From Thermoguttaceae bacterium (GTDB taxonomy: Bacteria; Planctomycetota; Planctomycetia; Pirellulales; Thermoguttaceae), in contig JAFRXD010000090.1 in the NCBI GenBank assembly GCA_017441605.1, positions 62,001 through 126,000 of the forward strand: 64,000 bases of DNA, written 5' to 3'. The position numbers were made by a program, and so were the translations under genes. Below are positions 14,182 to 22,790 of the stretch, in pieces (positions within the stretch are counted from its first letter, which is position 1; each line of letters opens with the position of its first letter). The notes below the pieces were generated by a model. It searched no databases, had not been told where the DNA came from, and worked only from the letters and a program-made list of their open reading frames with translations.

Positions 14182-14291
14182 CGAAAGACCGAGCGCCAAA
14201 ACGACAAAACAAAACGTCCGAGATTCGGGCGCGATCAAGGGGGTCGCGAAAGGAGTCGCGCTAGTTTGAAGTCGAACGGAATCGACTTTTC

Positions 14292-14336
14292 AATCGGCGG
14301 ATTTCCCAAATTCGAGGAGTCCGCCGATTTCGTTTT
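14292..14336 (+). terminator. Intrinsic terminator closing peptide block 2
   Basis: Stem AATCGGCGGA / TCCGCCGATT (14292-14301, 14320-14329) followed by TTCGTTTT. Same stem core as the terminator of block 1, so the blocks were duplicated with their terminators. Confidence 0.75.
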
Positions 14337-14512
14337 GGCTCGCGAAAACGCGGACCGCGGAAAAAACTTGGACTTTTTTAAAAAAGCGCGATTTTTTTCC
14401 GCTCAAAACGACTCCGAACCCCTTGGTGGCTCCGGAAGGAGAGTGTTGACGCGAGAGTCCCCAACGCCTCGGGCGCCGCGAAGTAACGGCGAGCTGGCGT
14501 TCGGGGGATTTG
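14337..14512. other. Leader region of the second Sel1-type gene
   Basis: No gene is seen. The segment carries T- and A-runs, a CGCTCAAAACGA element also found before leader 2, and GGAAGGAGAG at about 14437, which looks like a stray SD with no hydrophobic peptide after it. It may be a third, decayed peptide-leader copy. Confidence 0.35.
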
Positions 14513-14545
14513 GGGACGCGAGGATTGGGCTTCGCGTCCCTTTTT
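14513..14545 (+). terminator. Terminator-like hairpin just upstream of a gene (possible attenuator)
   Basis: GGGACGCGA ... TTCGCGTCCC followed by TTTTT, ending 30 bases before the ATG at 14575. It stands between the leader region and the SD GAGGG of the next gene, and no gene ends in front of it, so it would act on transcripts entering the Sel1-type gene. Confidence 0.6.
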
Positions 14546-14574
14546 GGGGAACTTGATTAATTGACGAGGGAACA

Positions 14575-15132
14575 ATGGGTTGGGGAACGATTCTTCTTTT
14601 GTTGCTCTTTTTATGGGGCGTTATCAGAGCGATCAGGGGACTGTTTTGCGAATATACGCGGAGGATTATAATCGCGGAGACCGCTGCGTGTTGTTTCGCT
14701 TGGATTGTGTTACGTTTGTTTTGTCCACAATCGTTCGCGATCGAACATCCTCGCATATACGTAACCTTAGCGTGCGTCGGGGCGCTCCTATTACTTGTCC
14801 CGTCGGTCATTCTATGCGGATCAATTATCGATTTTCTTTCTAAGCGTAGGATACATAGACTACTCGTTAAAGCCAAAAAGGGCAACTCGAAAGCAATAGT
14901 GAAACTTGGAAACGTCCGCATCGATTTGGACGGCGGATTCTTTAACGAGAACGCCTGTTTTCTATGGTGGCGCAAAGCCGCGCGAGCGGGAAACGCTAGA
15001 GCGATGAGACTACTCGGGGAATGGTCGAGCGATCCCGTTGAAGAAAGAGAATGGTATCTCAAAGCGGCGCGACTTGGAGACGTCGAGGCGCAAGATTGGT
15101 TGTGGGGCTCGGGACTCGTCGCTCAAGCCTAA
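14575..15132 (+). CDS. Three-helix membrane protein with Sel1-like repeats (paralogue B)
   Basis: A 185-residue protein, the same length as the product of 12515-13072. It has three hydrophobic segments (about residues 5-24, 31-49 and 61-90) and then Sel1-like repeats: AKKGNSKAIVKLGN, WWRKAARAGNARAMRLLGEW and WYLKAARLGDVEAQDWLWGS. The start MGWGTILLLLLFLWGV resembles the tiny peptides. GAGGG precedes the ATG by 4 bases. The hydrophobic part is predicted to anchor the repeats in the cytoplasm. Upstream a terminator-like hairpin suggests attenuation. Its role is unknown, but its pairing with the peptide blocks on two occasions suggests a shared system. Confidence 0.75.
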   Translation: MGWGTILLLLLFLWGVIRAIRGLFCEYTRRIIIAETAACCFAWIVLRLFCPQSFAIEHPRIYVTLACVGALLLLVPSVILCGSIIDFLSKRRIHRLLVKAKKGNSKAIVKLGNVRIDLDGGFFNENACFLWWRKAARAGNARAMRLLGEWSSDPVEEREWYLKAARLGDVEAQDWLWGSGLVAQA

Positions 15133-15205
15133 CTAGATCTCGCGAAGAAATCTAGTTGCGCGAGGAGAACCCTAGCGAGGCGCGCCCCCGACGAGCGCGC
15201 CTCGC
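15131..15205. terminator. Two hairpins between convergent genes
   Basis: AACTAGAT / ATCTAGTT (15131-15138, 15150-15157) overlaps the stop of the Sel1-type gene. GCGAGGCGCGC / GCGCGCCTCGC (15175-15205) forms an 11-bp stem with a 9-base loop. Neither has a T-run, so termination is inferred from position between convergent genes. Confidence 0.45.
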
Positions 15206-15215
15206 CTATCGACCC

Positions 15216-15944
15216 CTATTCCCCGTAGCGCGCGATACCGACGCGCTTGTGCTCGCTAATTCGGTGCAAGCGCTCGACTTTCGCTTTCTTGTCGGCGGGG
15301 ATTTCTTTTCCGTCGATGTGCGCCTCGAGCTCGGCGTAGGAGACGCCCATCTCTTGCTCGTCCGTTTGCCCGTCGAAGAGCGCGGCGCTCGGGGCTTTTT
15401 CTATAACCGACTTCGGCGCGTCGAGATAGCGGAGGAACTCGTAGATCTCGGTAACGTTCAGGTCGGCGATCGGGTTGAAGTCGTGCGCGCCGTCTCCCCA
15501 CTTGGTGAAGTACCCGACGTAATATTCGCACTTGTTCCCGGTTCCGGCGACGAGCCGATTCTCCGCCCCCGCGATCGCGTAGAGGGTCGTCATGCGCAGT
15601 CTCGGCGCGATATTGGCGAGCGCGCCGGGGGTTATTTCCGCGACCCCCTCGAGCGCTTGAAGCAGCGACGCGCGGACCGGGGTCAGGTCGACGGTTCGCG
15701 TCTCGATCCCGAACTTCTCGGCGACTTCCAGCCCGTCTCGCGCGTCCTCCTCGTAATTGCGCTTCGTCGCGCAAGGCAAAACGACCCCGACCGTATTGTC
15801 GCACGCCGCCTTGCAGAGGATCCCGACCAGCGCGGAGTCTTTCCCCCCGCTGTTCCCAAAGACGATCCCCTTCGCCCCGCTCTCGCTCAGCAGGTTCTTA
15901 ATAAACGCGACTCGGTTTTCAAATTCGACTTTATAATCTCTCAT
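15216..15944 (-). CDS. nadE: NAD+ synthase, ammonia-dependent type
   Basis: A 242-residue NadE that converts nicotinate adenine dinucleotide to NAD+ with ATP. The PP-loop SGGKDS is at residues 32-37 and the second conserved block, LVAGTGNKCEYYVGYFTKWGD, is followed by ADLNVTEIY and the C-terminal SAALFDGQTDE. Its length is that of the synthetase domain alone, without the N-terminal glutaminase domain, so free ammonia or a separate partner must supply nitrogen. The ATG has GAGGG 5 bases upstream. It stands alone between accessory regions; nadC, from the same pathway, lies at 59068. Confidence 0.93.
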   Translation of the reverse strand: MRDYKVEFENRVAFIKNLLSESGAKGIVFGNSGGKDSALVGILCKAACDNTVGVVLPCATKRNYEEDARDGLEVAEKFGIETRTVDLTPVRASLLQALEGVAEITPGALANIAPRLRMTTLYAIAGAENRLVAGTGNKCEYYVGYFTKWGDGAHDFNPIADLNVTEIYEFLRYLDAPKSVIEKAPSAALFDGQTDEQEMGVSYAELEAHIDGKEIPADKKAKVERLHRISEHKRVGIARYGE

Positions 15945-16108
15945 CGACGCCCTCGTTCTAGCGCCGCGACGGCGCTCTCGCTACTCGCCGCGATTCGGAA
16001 ACGGCTCGCCGTCGGCTCCGAACCGCGCTTTCGCTATAGGATACTCGGTTTTTTCTCGGTTGCAAGGTCGCGAGGTTGGGAAATGTTGGGAGATCGGGCT
16101 CGTTTTGT

Positions 16109-16137
16109 TTGACGCCGAGCTCGATTTCGAGTATAAT
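16109..16137 (+). promoter_or_regulatory. Promoter P1 of the paralogous-module family
   Basis: TTGACG (16109-16114), 17 bases, TATAAT (16132-16137), about 100 bases before the ATG at 16236. The context GTTTGACGCCG is shared with P2 and P3. Confidence 0.8.
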
Positions 16138-16235
16138 GGAGGGCGCTGGGTCGAGAACGGTTCTTAGACTCGCTTTTTTCGCTAGTTAGTCGCCAAACGC
16201 ATTAGTTGGCGTCAAGGGAGTATTGCGGTCGCGTT

Positions 16236-19200
16236 ATGGACAAGAACGAAAACTCTTACAAGAAATTCAATAATACGGACGAGAAGATTGACGCGCCCTT
16301 GAGCGCCCGAGTCAAGGATAGGGTTGTCGCGGAGATAGTTTTTGAAGCGAGAAAGGGGATCGATAAAGACCTCCAACCTTTGTTGGCTCGAAAGCATCTC
16401 GCCGGAGTCCTCGCGGAAAGTTTTCTCAACGAAAACTTTATGATGTTTCTTATGACCGCGATAAGAATTCTTAGAGACCCTAGCGAGATTTGTCTCGACA
16501 TATTAAATCAATTGGCGTCGCTAATTGAAGAAAAGTTCAATATAAAGCAGGAAATCGGCTACGATCCCAGAAATTTTCGTCCGAATTTATACTCCTTTAA
16601 CGCTCCCTCCGGAGTTTCGGGGGAATATTGGGCGCTAGGCGTTTTTTTACCGGTCCCGGAAAGGGAGGAGTTATCGCGCGGGGTCTACGCGATTTTCGAC
16701 TCCAACTTTGAAAAACGCGCGTTCTTCCAAAGCGATCTCGTTGTCGAACGTTCCGAAGACGGGAAAATTATCGATCAATATTTTGAGCTCTCCGGAGTCG
16801 ACTCGGATCTTAATAAAGTTAAATACGACGTAAAGATACGCGGAAACGACGCCGACGAGGAAGCGGACGAATTACACAAGATCTTTTTCAATCCTCAATA
16901 CGCGGAGCGCTTTGCCAAACCGGTAATTCTCTCGACCCAAGGAAAAATCGCGAGTTCTCTCTTAATCGAGCTTATGACGGAATTGAAGAAGACGCTCGCG
17001 GAAGAAGACGCCTATCGAGCGCGATGGCGGTTTGAAAAAGAAGACTTGGTAAGAGCCCTTTTCTTGGAGGACGACCCTCAAAAATGCGGAGAGCTGGTTT
17101 CGCGGCTCAAGTCCAACTCCCCCGGCGAAGCGCTCGTGGAAATCTACGAAGCCAGTTGTCAAAAAAGCGCAAATCCTCGATTTTTCCCGTTTGTCCAATA
17201 CGAGCCGAACCAATTCGCGACCAAACTCTTCCCGCTAAAAACAAACAGGGACGACGGGAAACAATACGCCGTTTTGCGAATCGACCTTCCCGAAATCAAA
17301 CTACGATTCGCGACGCGTCGTTTTGGAAACTTGGGGTTTTGCGCGCGAGCCTATCTCTGTTTTGACGAAACCTTTGAAAAACGCTCCCTTTTCGTTGTGG
17401 AGATCAATCCGACGAAAGAGGGAAAACCTTATTGTATGCGCGCGGCTCTTAACTTCGAGGATCGCGCTCGCCTCAATTTTGACGAAGGTCAACTAGACGA
17501 AGAACTCGAAGCGGCAAAAAACCTATACTTAGGCGCGATCGAAGTCGAGGAGCTCTTGGAAGCAAAAGAGAAGCGGCAAGGTCCGCTGACAATTCGCGGC
17601 AAAACTTCGGCTCGCTATACTCTGGAACACCAATCGCTTCCCTCCGTCCTACTTGGCGAGGACCTCGACGCCGCTCGACGCGCGATTATCGCGCTAACGG
17701 AAAAGCCCGGCGCGTTTCTGCGCGAGTTGCATCAAAGGGCGTTCGACGAACTAACCGACGAGGCGCGAGAGGCGCAAATTACCTACGAACCAAGCGCGTT
17801 TTCGTCGAGTCTGATAGAAGTCGGCTCGACCGAAGGGGACGAGCCCCGTCTCTTTCTTCTGCGGCTCGATATGCCCCCCGCCGAGCGCGCTCCGCTATGC
17901 CCCAAGATTTACTTCTTTTACGACGATTCGCTCGAGAAGCGCGCGTACTTTACCCTAGAAAAAAGCGGCTCCCACCCCGAGGACTCGGACGTCTATATCT
18001 TGTGCGGTTGGAACGCAAAGTTGGAGCATCTGAACTACCAATTTCTCGCGCCGGGAACCGATTTTGAAGCGGCGGAACGCGAGGCGACCAAGTTGTTCCT
18101 CTCGGACGCGAAACCCGGAATCGTCTGGAGTCCGACCGAGGCGAGCGAATCGAGGCAACGTAAGATCGACGAGGCGTTTTCGAACGACCCGCAAGAGGCG
18201 TTGGAGTTGTTAAAGAAACAAGCCCAAGGACCGCAAGGATGGGAATCGGACCTCAGGACAAAGCTCGAAGCCAACGGGGCTCGACTCTACCTAGAGCGGG
18301 AAATCCTCCCCTCCGCTCTGTTCGACGGAGATTTCGGTTCTTTCTGGACCGCGCTTTGGGAACTGGCGTCGATACAAAAGAACGCGCTTTTCGAATGGTA
18401 CCAAAAAACTCGCGAGAAGTTTGAAAAGGAAGGGGCGAGCGGACAGCGCGACTTCAAAGAGAGCGAGTTCTCCGCGACTTTTTTGGATTTGGGAGTCGAT
18501 CCAAAGTCGAACTCGCAAATCGGCGCGTTTCGACTCGATTGGCCGAACCCCGAGTGCGCGCCCTGCTCTATCCGAACTTATATGGTCTTCGACGAATTGT
18601 TCGAGCGCCGCGCCTATTTTACGGTCGAGCGAGCGCTAGAGCGAGACATACGCCGAACCGACGAATACGAGACTATTCTAAACGGCATAGGAACGGAGAA
18701 TAGCGGGCCGAGCGCGTTGCGCTACGGAACGCGCTTTACCGAAGACGATCCCGAAGCCGAGATCCGAGAGGTTTTTCGCGTCTTTACGCGCGATCCTTCG
18801 AGGGAGGAGTTTTTGATAGGGCAATTCCCCAACGACGGGAAGGCTAAAAAAATCCTACCGGAATGTTTCCGTCGTCTCCGTCTCCTAAGCGTCTACCAAA
18901 CGGAGATAAAGTCGACTATGGCGCGCTGGACGATAGAGCAAAAGGAGTTGCCGCGATTGTTCCATTCTCTGAAAGACGACGAATTCTACCGTTTTATGGG
19001 CGCGATCGCCCACTTTGCGCCCGAGGGAATCTTAACGGCAATGTCGAGCGGGACTGGCAATATAAGGGAATTACCATTGGATTTGTCAAAAGTGGGAGAG
19101 ATATTTGAAAACCTCTTTGAACAACAACGGAAAGTATTTGAGGTGATGAGCGAGATTTCTCCCATCGGTAAACTAACGCAAAAAAACTACTTGCAAGAGC

Positions 19201-19544
19201 AATTTTCCGCAAGATCTTTTCTCTTAATAGATCCCGACGGGGGCGTTGGAACTTTTTTAACGCGAATCGACATGCCGGAACCGGAGCGAGTCGGGCTCTG
19301 CGCTCGAATTTACCTATGTTGTGGGAGAGAGAACTACCGCGCCTATTTCACAATCGAAAAGAGCCTGACCGCCCCGGGGATCTTGGAGCCGGAGGACGAG
19401 TACGAACTGCGCGGCGTTGACGCCGAGGGGCGCCATTTGGACTACGACGCCACCTTCAAACCCGGGCAAGAGAACGAGGAACTCGAACTGGTCCGCAAGA
19501 TCTTCTTCGACCCCAATTATCCGAGAGCCGTTTTGGACGATTGA
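16236..19544 (+). CDS. Large protein of five repeated modules, family not recognised
   Basis: A 1102-residue protein without signal peptide or membrane segment, so probably cytoplasmic. Five modules of about 200 residues can be seen. Each has a helical part, then Y-x-x-x-x-F, a P-E/L-x-R-I-D-x-P element and a core Y-x-x-FD-x-x-FE-KRAYF-x-VE: AIFDSNFEKRAFF, LCFDETFEKRSLF, FFYDDSLEKRAYF, MVFDELFERRAYF and LCCGRENYRAYF. Modules end with L-x-G-x-D and an acidic segment before FF-x-P-x-Y. The same five types recur in order at 22791-26174. I start at ATG 16236; the longer frame from TTG 16206 adds ten residues. I cannot assign a function. Promoter P1 precedes it. Confidence 0.75.
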   Translation: MDKNENSYKKFNNTDEKIDAPLSARVKDRVVAEIVFEARKGIDKDLQPLLARKHLAGVLAESFLNENFMMFLMTAIRILRDPSEICLDILNQLASLIEEKFNIKQEIGYDPRNFRPNLYSFNAPSGVSGEYWALGVFLPVPEREELSRGVYAIFDSNFEKRAFFQSDLVVERSEDGKIIDQYFELSGVDSDLNKVKYDVKIRGNDADEEADELHKIFFNPQYAERFAKPVILSTQGKIASSLLIELMTELKKTLAEEDAYRARWRFEKEDLVRALFLEDDPQKCGELVSRLKSNSPGEALVEIYEASCQKSANPRFFPFVQYEPNQFATKLFPLKTNRDDGKQYAVLRIDLPEIKLRFATRRFGNLGFCARAYLCFDETFEKRSLFVVEINPTKEGKPYCMRAALNFEDRARLNFDEGQLDEELEAAKNLYLGAIEVEELLEAKEKRQGPLTIRGKTSARYTLEHQSLPSVLLGEDLDAARRAIIALTEKPGAFLRELHQRAFDELTDEAREAQITYEPSAFSSSLIEVGSTEGDEPRLFLLRLDMPPAERAPLCPKIYFFYDDSLEKRAYFTLEKSGSHPEDSDVYILCGWNAKLEHLNYQFLAPGTDFEAAEREATKLFLSDAKPGIVWSPTEASESRQRKIDEAFSNDPQEALELLKKQAQGPQGWESDLRTKLEANGARLYLEREILPSALFDGDFGSFWTALWELASIQKNALFEWYQKTREKFEKEGASGQRDFKESEFSATFLDLGVDPKSNSQIGAFRLDWPNPECAPCSIRTYMVFDELFERRAYFTVERALERDIRRTDEYETILNGIGTENSGPSALRYGTRFTEDDPEAEIREVFRVFTRDPSREEFLIGQFPNDGKAKKILPECFRRLRLLSVYQTEIKSTMARWTIEQKELPRLFHSLKDDEFYRFMGAIAHFAPEGILTAMSSGTGNIRELPLDLSKVGEIFENLFEQQRKVFEVMSEISPIGKLTQKNYLQEQFSARSFLLIDPDGGVGTFLTRIDMPEPERVGLCARIYLCCGRENYRAYFTIEKSLTAPGILEPEDEYELRGVDAEGRHLDYDATFKPGQENEELELVRKIFFDPNYPRAVLDD

Positions 19545-19662
19545 GTCGACCGCGAGACCGGCGCCGATTCGTCGGCGCAGGGTCGGAGCCAGGAACTCGC
19601 CGAAAGGGGCGACGTTCGCGATCGCGCGGCGCCGCCCCTTTTCCACGCTCGCCGCGAAGCGT

Positions 19663-19691
19663 TTGACGCCGGGAAAAGTTCCGCGTAGAAT
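19663..19691 (+). promoter_or_regulatory. Promoter P2 of the paralogous-module family
   Basis: TTGACG (19663-19668), 17 bases, TAGAAT (19686-19691), about 80 bases before the ATG at 19774, in the same GTTTGACGCCG context as P1. Confidence 0.75.
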
Positions 19692-19773
19692 AGTCGGAGA
19701 GGAATCGCGAACCGGTCGTCGGACTCGCGTTCGCTCCCCCGACGTTATGACGACCGCGAGGAGTTAAGTCCCG

Positions 19774-20997
19774 ATGAATATGACCCCGACCGAGATTTTT
19801 GGAATGCTCCAGCTCAACCGAGACGAAGAATTCGTCAAAAAGATGCGCGTCAAGTTGGAGCCGTATTGCGTTCGCTACTCCCTGTCGAACGCGCTCGCGC
19901 ATCATTTTCTCAATCCGAGTTTCGCGAAGGCGCTGGACATTATAATCTCCGCGATCAACGATCCGGGCGAATTGTGCGTCGATCTGATGAAGCAACTCGA
20001 GGGGCAACTCAAGGTCGCGGGTATTTGTCCGCAAAAGAAATATAATCGGAGCGATTTCAAAAGACATTTTCACACCTTTCGCTCTCCGATCGGGGACTCG
20101 CGAAAGTATTGGTGTCTCGGGCTAACCTACCCGCGACCGGAAATGATGGGAATGTCGAGACGCGACTATATGGTCTTCGACGAAACCTTCCATCGGCGCG
20201 GCTATTTTGTCGTTTACCAGACCGCGGATCCCTTCGAAACGGAGGAGTACCGAGGGGCGATCGAGCGCTTCGGACTCGGAAGTTTGGGCATGGACAACGA
20301 TCCCTCCTTCAACTACGACGTCGCGTTTTACGGTCAAGACCCCGACGAGGAGGCGGATCGCGTTTACGACGCCTTCTTCAATCCGAATTATGCGGCGAGG
20401 TTCGATCGGCCGCCTCTCGTCTCCGAGGGCGATCTCTCGCAAGTGATGCAACTCTACGAGTTTATAGAGCAAGCGAACCAATATATGGAAAAAGAGGACT
20501 TGCTTCGAGCGCGGTACTTCTTTGAGGCTCGCGACTTGCCGAACGCGTTCTTTAAGACCGATCGAGACGCGCGCGAAGAGCTTCTCCAAGATCTCCAAGA
20601 AAACCCGGGGGATCGGCTCGTCAAAATCTACGAGTCCACTTGCGAAAAAGAGGCCCGACCGCGGCGCTAACCCTACGAAAAATACCGTCCCGAGCAATTC
20701 AACTCGGAGCTGATCGAGCTAACCTCTCCGAACCCGAACGATTCGAAAAAATATTTCGCTCTCCGCCTCGACTTCCCAAAATCGAAACGAGTCGACCGTT
20801 GCGAGAGGGTATATTTGTGTTTCGACGAAACCTACGAGAAACTCGGGTATTACAACGTTGAAAAAAGCCCGGGACCCAAGCCGCTCGTTCTTCGTCCTTC
20901 GGTTCCCGACCGAATGACTCAAGAAAGAGCGGGAGATCTGGATTCGGGACGTTTGGACTTGGAACTCGAGAAGATTCGAGAACTCTACTTTAAGTGA
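19774..20997 (+). pseudogene. Two-module paralogue interrupted by an in-frame TAA
   Basis: The frame from ATG 19774 (GAGGAG upstream) encodes one module (YMVFDETFHRRGYF) and part of the next, then meets TAA at 20668-20670. The same frame continues without a break to TGA at 20997 and encodes the missing half (YRPEQFNSELIEL, YFALRLDFP, YLCFDETYEKLGYY). Aligned to the 16236 protein (NPRFFPFVQYEP), the stop falls where a phenylalanine stands (RPRR-stop-PYEKYRP). The simplest reading is a recent nonsense mutation giving a truncated 298-residue product. Promoter P2 is intact. TAA makes recoding as selenocysteine or pyrrolysine unlikely; a sequencing or assembly error remains possible. Confidence 0.75.
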
Positions 20998-21070
20998 GAG
21001 CGCGAGGCTTTTTCCCCTTTTCAAGGTCGCGAAGTCCGGGAAAAAGTTGCGAGAACGCGAATCTAGTCGT

Positions 21071-21099
21071 TTGACGCCGAGGCGAGACGGGGGTAGAAT
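21071..21099 (+). promoter_or_regulatory. Promoter P3 of the paralogous-module family
   Basis: TTGACG (21071-21076), 17 bases, TAGAAT (21094-21099), about 90 bases before the ATG at 21187. Sequence around it (GTTTGACGCCGAG) matches P1 and P2, and a TCAAGGTCGCGA-like stretch upstream is shared with P1. Confidence 0.75.
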
Positions 21100-21186
21100 G
21101 ACCCGAGTCGAGCGCGGGCGATTCGCCGACTCGAATTAGGTTTGGCAAGTCGTCGACGACGACGAAACGGAGAACGGGGTAACGAG

Positions 21187-22626
21187 ATGTCCTTTTCGGA
21201 CGCGATGACCGACGCTTTTATCGGTTTCTATATCCGCATAGCGAAAGACAAGGCGACCGTCCACTACATGATCGGGAATATCGGGAGCGATTTCCATCGC
21301 GACAATTTCAACGCGCTCCGTCGCGCGATCGAGGAAACGGCCTCGCCCGACATGCCCCTCTACTACTTCAAGAAATACGTGGAAACGGCGCGCGAAGTCG
21401 AGGAAATGGGGGGCGATAAACAGGCGGAGTACCTTCCCGCCGACTTCCGTTCCCAAACGTTCGCGTTGAATCCCCCCCCGGGGGACGAGGGAAAATACTG
21501 GATCGTCCGCGCGGACGTTCCGCTGGCCCCGCACCCGGGCGCGGTGGGGCGATTCTATATGGTCTTCGACGAGACGCTTCAAAAACGCGCGTTCATCACT
21601 CGAAATCGGAAATTCAAAAAGATCGACGAGAAGTTCGCCGACTACGGCGTTCTCTGCTCGCTCGACCCCAACGAAATGAAGGAGTTCGACTTCAAATTCG
21701 AGGACGACGACCCGGAGGCGGAGCTCGACAAAATCGCCGAGATCTTTTTCAACCCGTACAACGCCGAGCGTTTCGCCCACAAAACGCCCGTCTCCGACGA
21801 CGATCGCGAAAGGCGCCGAGACTTTTTCGAGCTCTTGGACCGAGCGTGGGAGGACGCCAAACTTAGGGACGAATTGGACGCGCTCGCGACCTTTGAAACC
21901 AAGCGCCTCCCGAGAGAGTTCTTCTCCCAAAACGCCGACGAGGACGAGTCGCTCGTCGACTGTCTCTCGTTCCAAGACTCTTGGTTCTTGCTGTCGGAAA
22001 TGTACCGCGATATCGCGAGGAAAAACGACGCGTCTTTTCGGAAATACCCGTCGCGAGAGTTCGACGCGGAGCAATTTGCGACCTGTCGGTACGAGTTCGA
22101 CTCCTCGAGCGAGGACGAGCCCCAATGCGCCGCCCTGAGAATCGACTTCCCCGAGCCGGAGCTTCCGGGCATGTTCGCGCGCGCGTACCTCTGCTTCGAC
22201 GAAACCTTTGAAAAAATCGGATATTACGGAATCGAGAAAAACGATCCGAGCGCGGAAACCGCCCCCTACGCCCTCGCGAGCGTCGACGCCAAGGGGAAAC
22301 GAACCCGATACGCGATACGGTTCGAGAAAGATCGCCAAGAAGAGGAGCTCGCGGCGGTTCGAGATCTGTTCTTTAACGGGGGAGAGGCCGAAACCGCGAA
22401 TCCAAAGGAAGAAAGCGAGGCGTTCGCCGCTCGAGCCGCGCGTTTTATGGAAAAACTGGCCGACGAGAAGAATCGAGAGGACGAAGAAGACTACGACGAC
22501 GAAGAAGAAGAAGAAGATCGCGCTTTCTTCGGCTACGGCCGCGATTACGACGACGAGGACGAAGAAGATTACGACGAAGAAATCTACGAGGAAGACGATT
22601 ACGAAGAAGAAGAAGAGGACGAATAG
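21187..22626 (+). CDS. Two-module paralogue with a long acidic tail
   Basis: A 479-residue member of the module family. Module 1 core is FYMVFDETLQKRAF, module 2 core AYLCFDETFEKIGYY; each is preceded by the Y/F-x-x-x-x-F and x-P-E-P-E elements. After about residue 420 the protein becomes almost purely Asp/Glu with Tyr (EDEEDYDDEEEEEDRAF and on to the C-terminus), a tail missing from the other copies. I start at ATG 21187 (GGGG 7 bases upstream) and not at TTG 21142, which adds an Arg-rich stretch. No signal peptide or membrane helix. Highly acidic tails often bind basic proteins or ions, but here this is only a possibility. Confidence 0.75.
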   Translation: MSFSDAMTDAFIGFYIRIAKDKATVHYMIGNIGSDFHRDNFNALRRAIEETASPDMPLYYFKKYVETAREVEEMGGDKQAEYLPADFRSQTFALNPPPGDEGKYWIVRADVPLAPHPGAVGRFYMVFDETLQKRAFITRNRKFKKIDEKFADYGVLCSLDPNEMKEFDFKFEDDDPEAELDKIAEIFFNPYNAERFAHKTPVSDDDRERRRDFFELLDRAWEDAKLRDELDALATFETKRLPREFFSQNADEDESLVDCLSFQDSWFLLSEMYRDIARKNDASFRKYPSREFDAEQFATCRYEFDSSSEDEPQCAALRIDFPEPELPGMFARAYLCFDETFEKIGYYGIEKNDPSAETAPYALASVDAKGKRTRYAIRFEKDRQEEELAAVRDLFFNGGEAETANPKEESEAFAARAARFMEKLADEKNREDEEDYDDEEEEEDRAFFGYGRDYDDEDEEDYDEEIYEEDDYEEEEEDE

Positions 22627-22790
22627 CGCCGACGGAATCGCGTTGGTCGATTCGCGCGCGGCGAGAAGACGTCGAGACTCGACTCCAAGTTCTCGTCGAG
22701 CGCGAGCCTATTTTCCGTCGACCGATTTCTAGCCCCCTTGGACGATCGCGAGCGCGCGTTCCGGAACGAGCTTCGAAGAAAGAAAGCGCA

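Noticed and set aside
11805..14336. Antisense RNA antitoxin opposite the tiny peptides
   Set aside because: No convincing minus-strand promoter and terminator pair was found across the peptides, so the type I toxin idea stays an analogy.
14440..14556. GTG-initiated frame behind an SD-like GGAAGGAGA
   Set aside because: The product is Pro/Arg/Gly-rich with no membrane segment, unlike the other peptides, and it overlaps the attenuator hairpin.
20668..20670. Recoding of the in-frame stop as selenocysteine or pyrrolysine
   Set aside because: The codon is TAA, which neither system uses, and no downstream stem-loop of SECIS type was seen.
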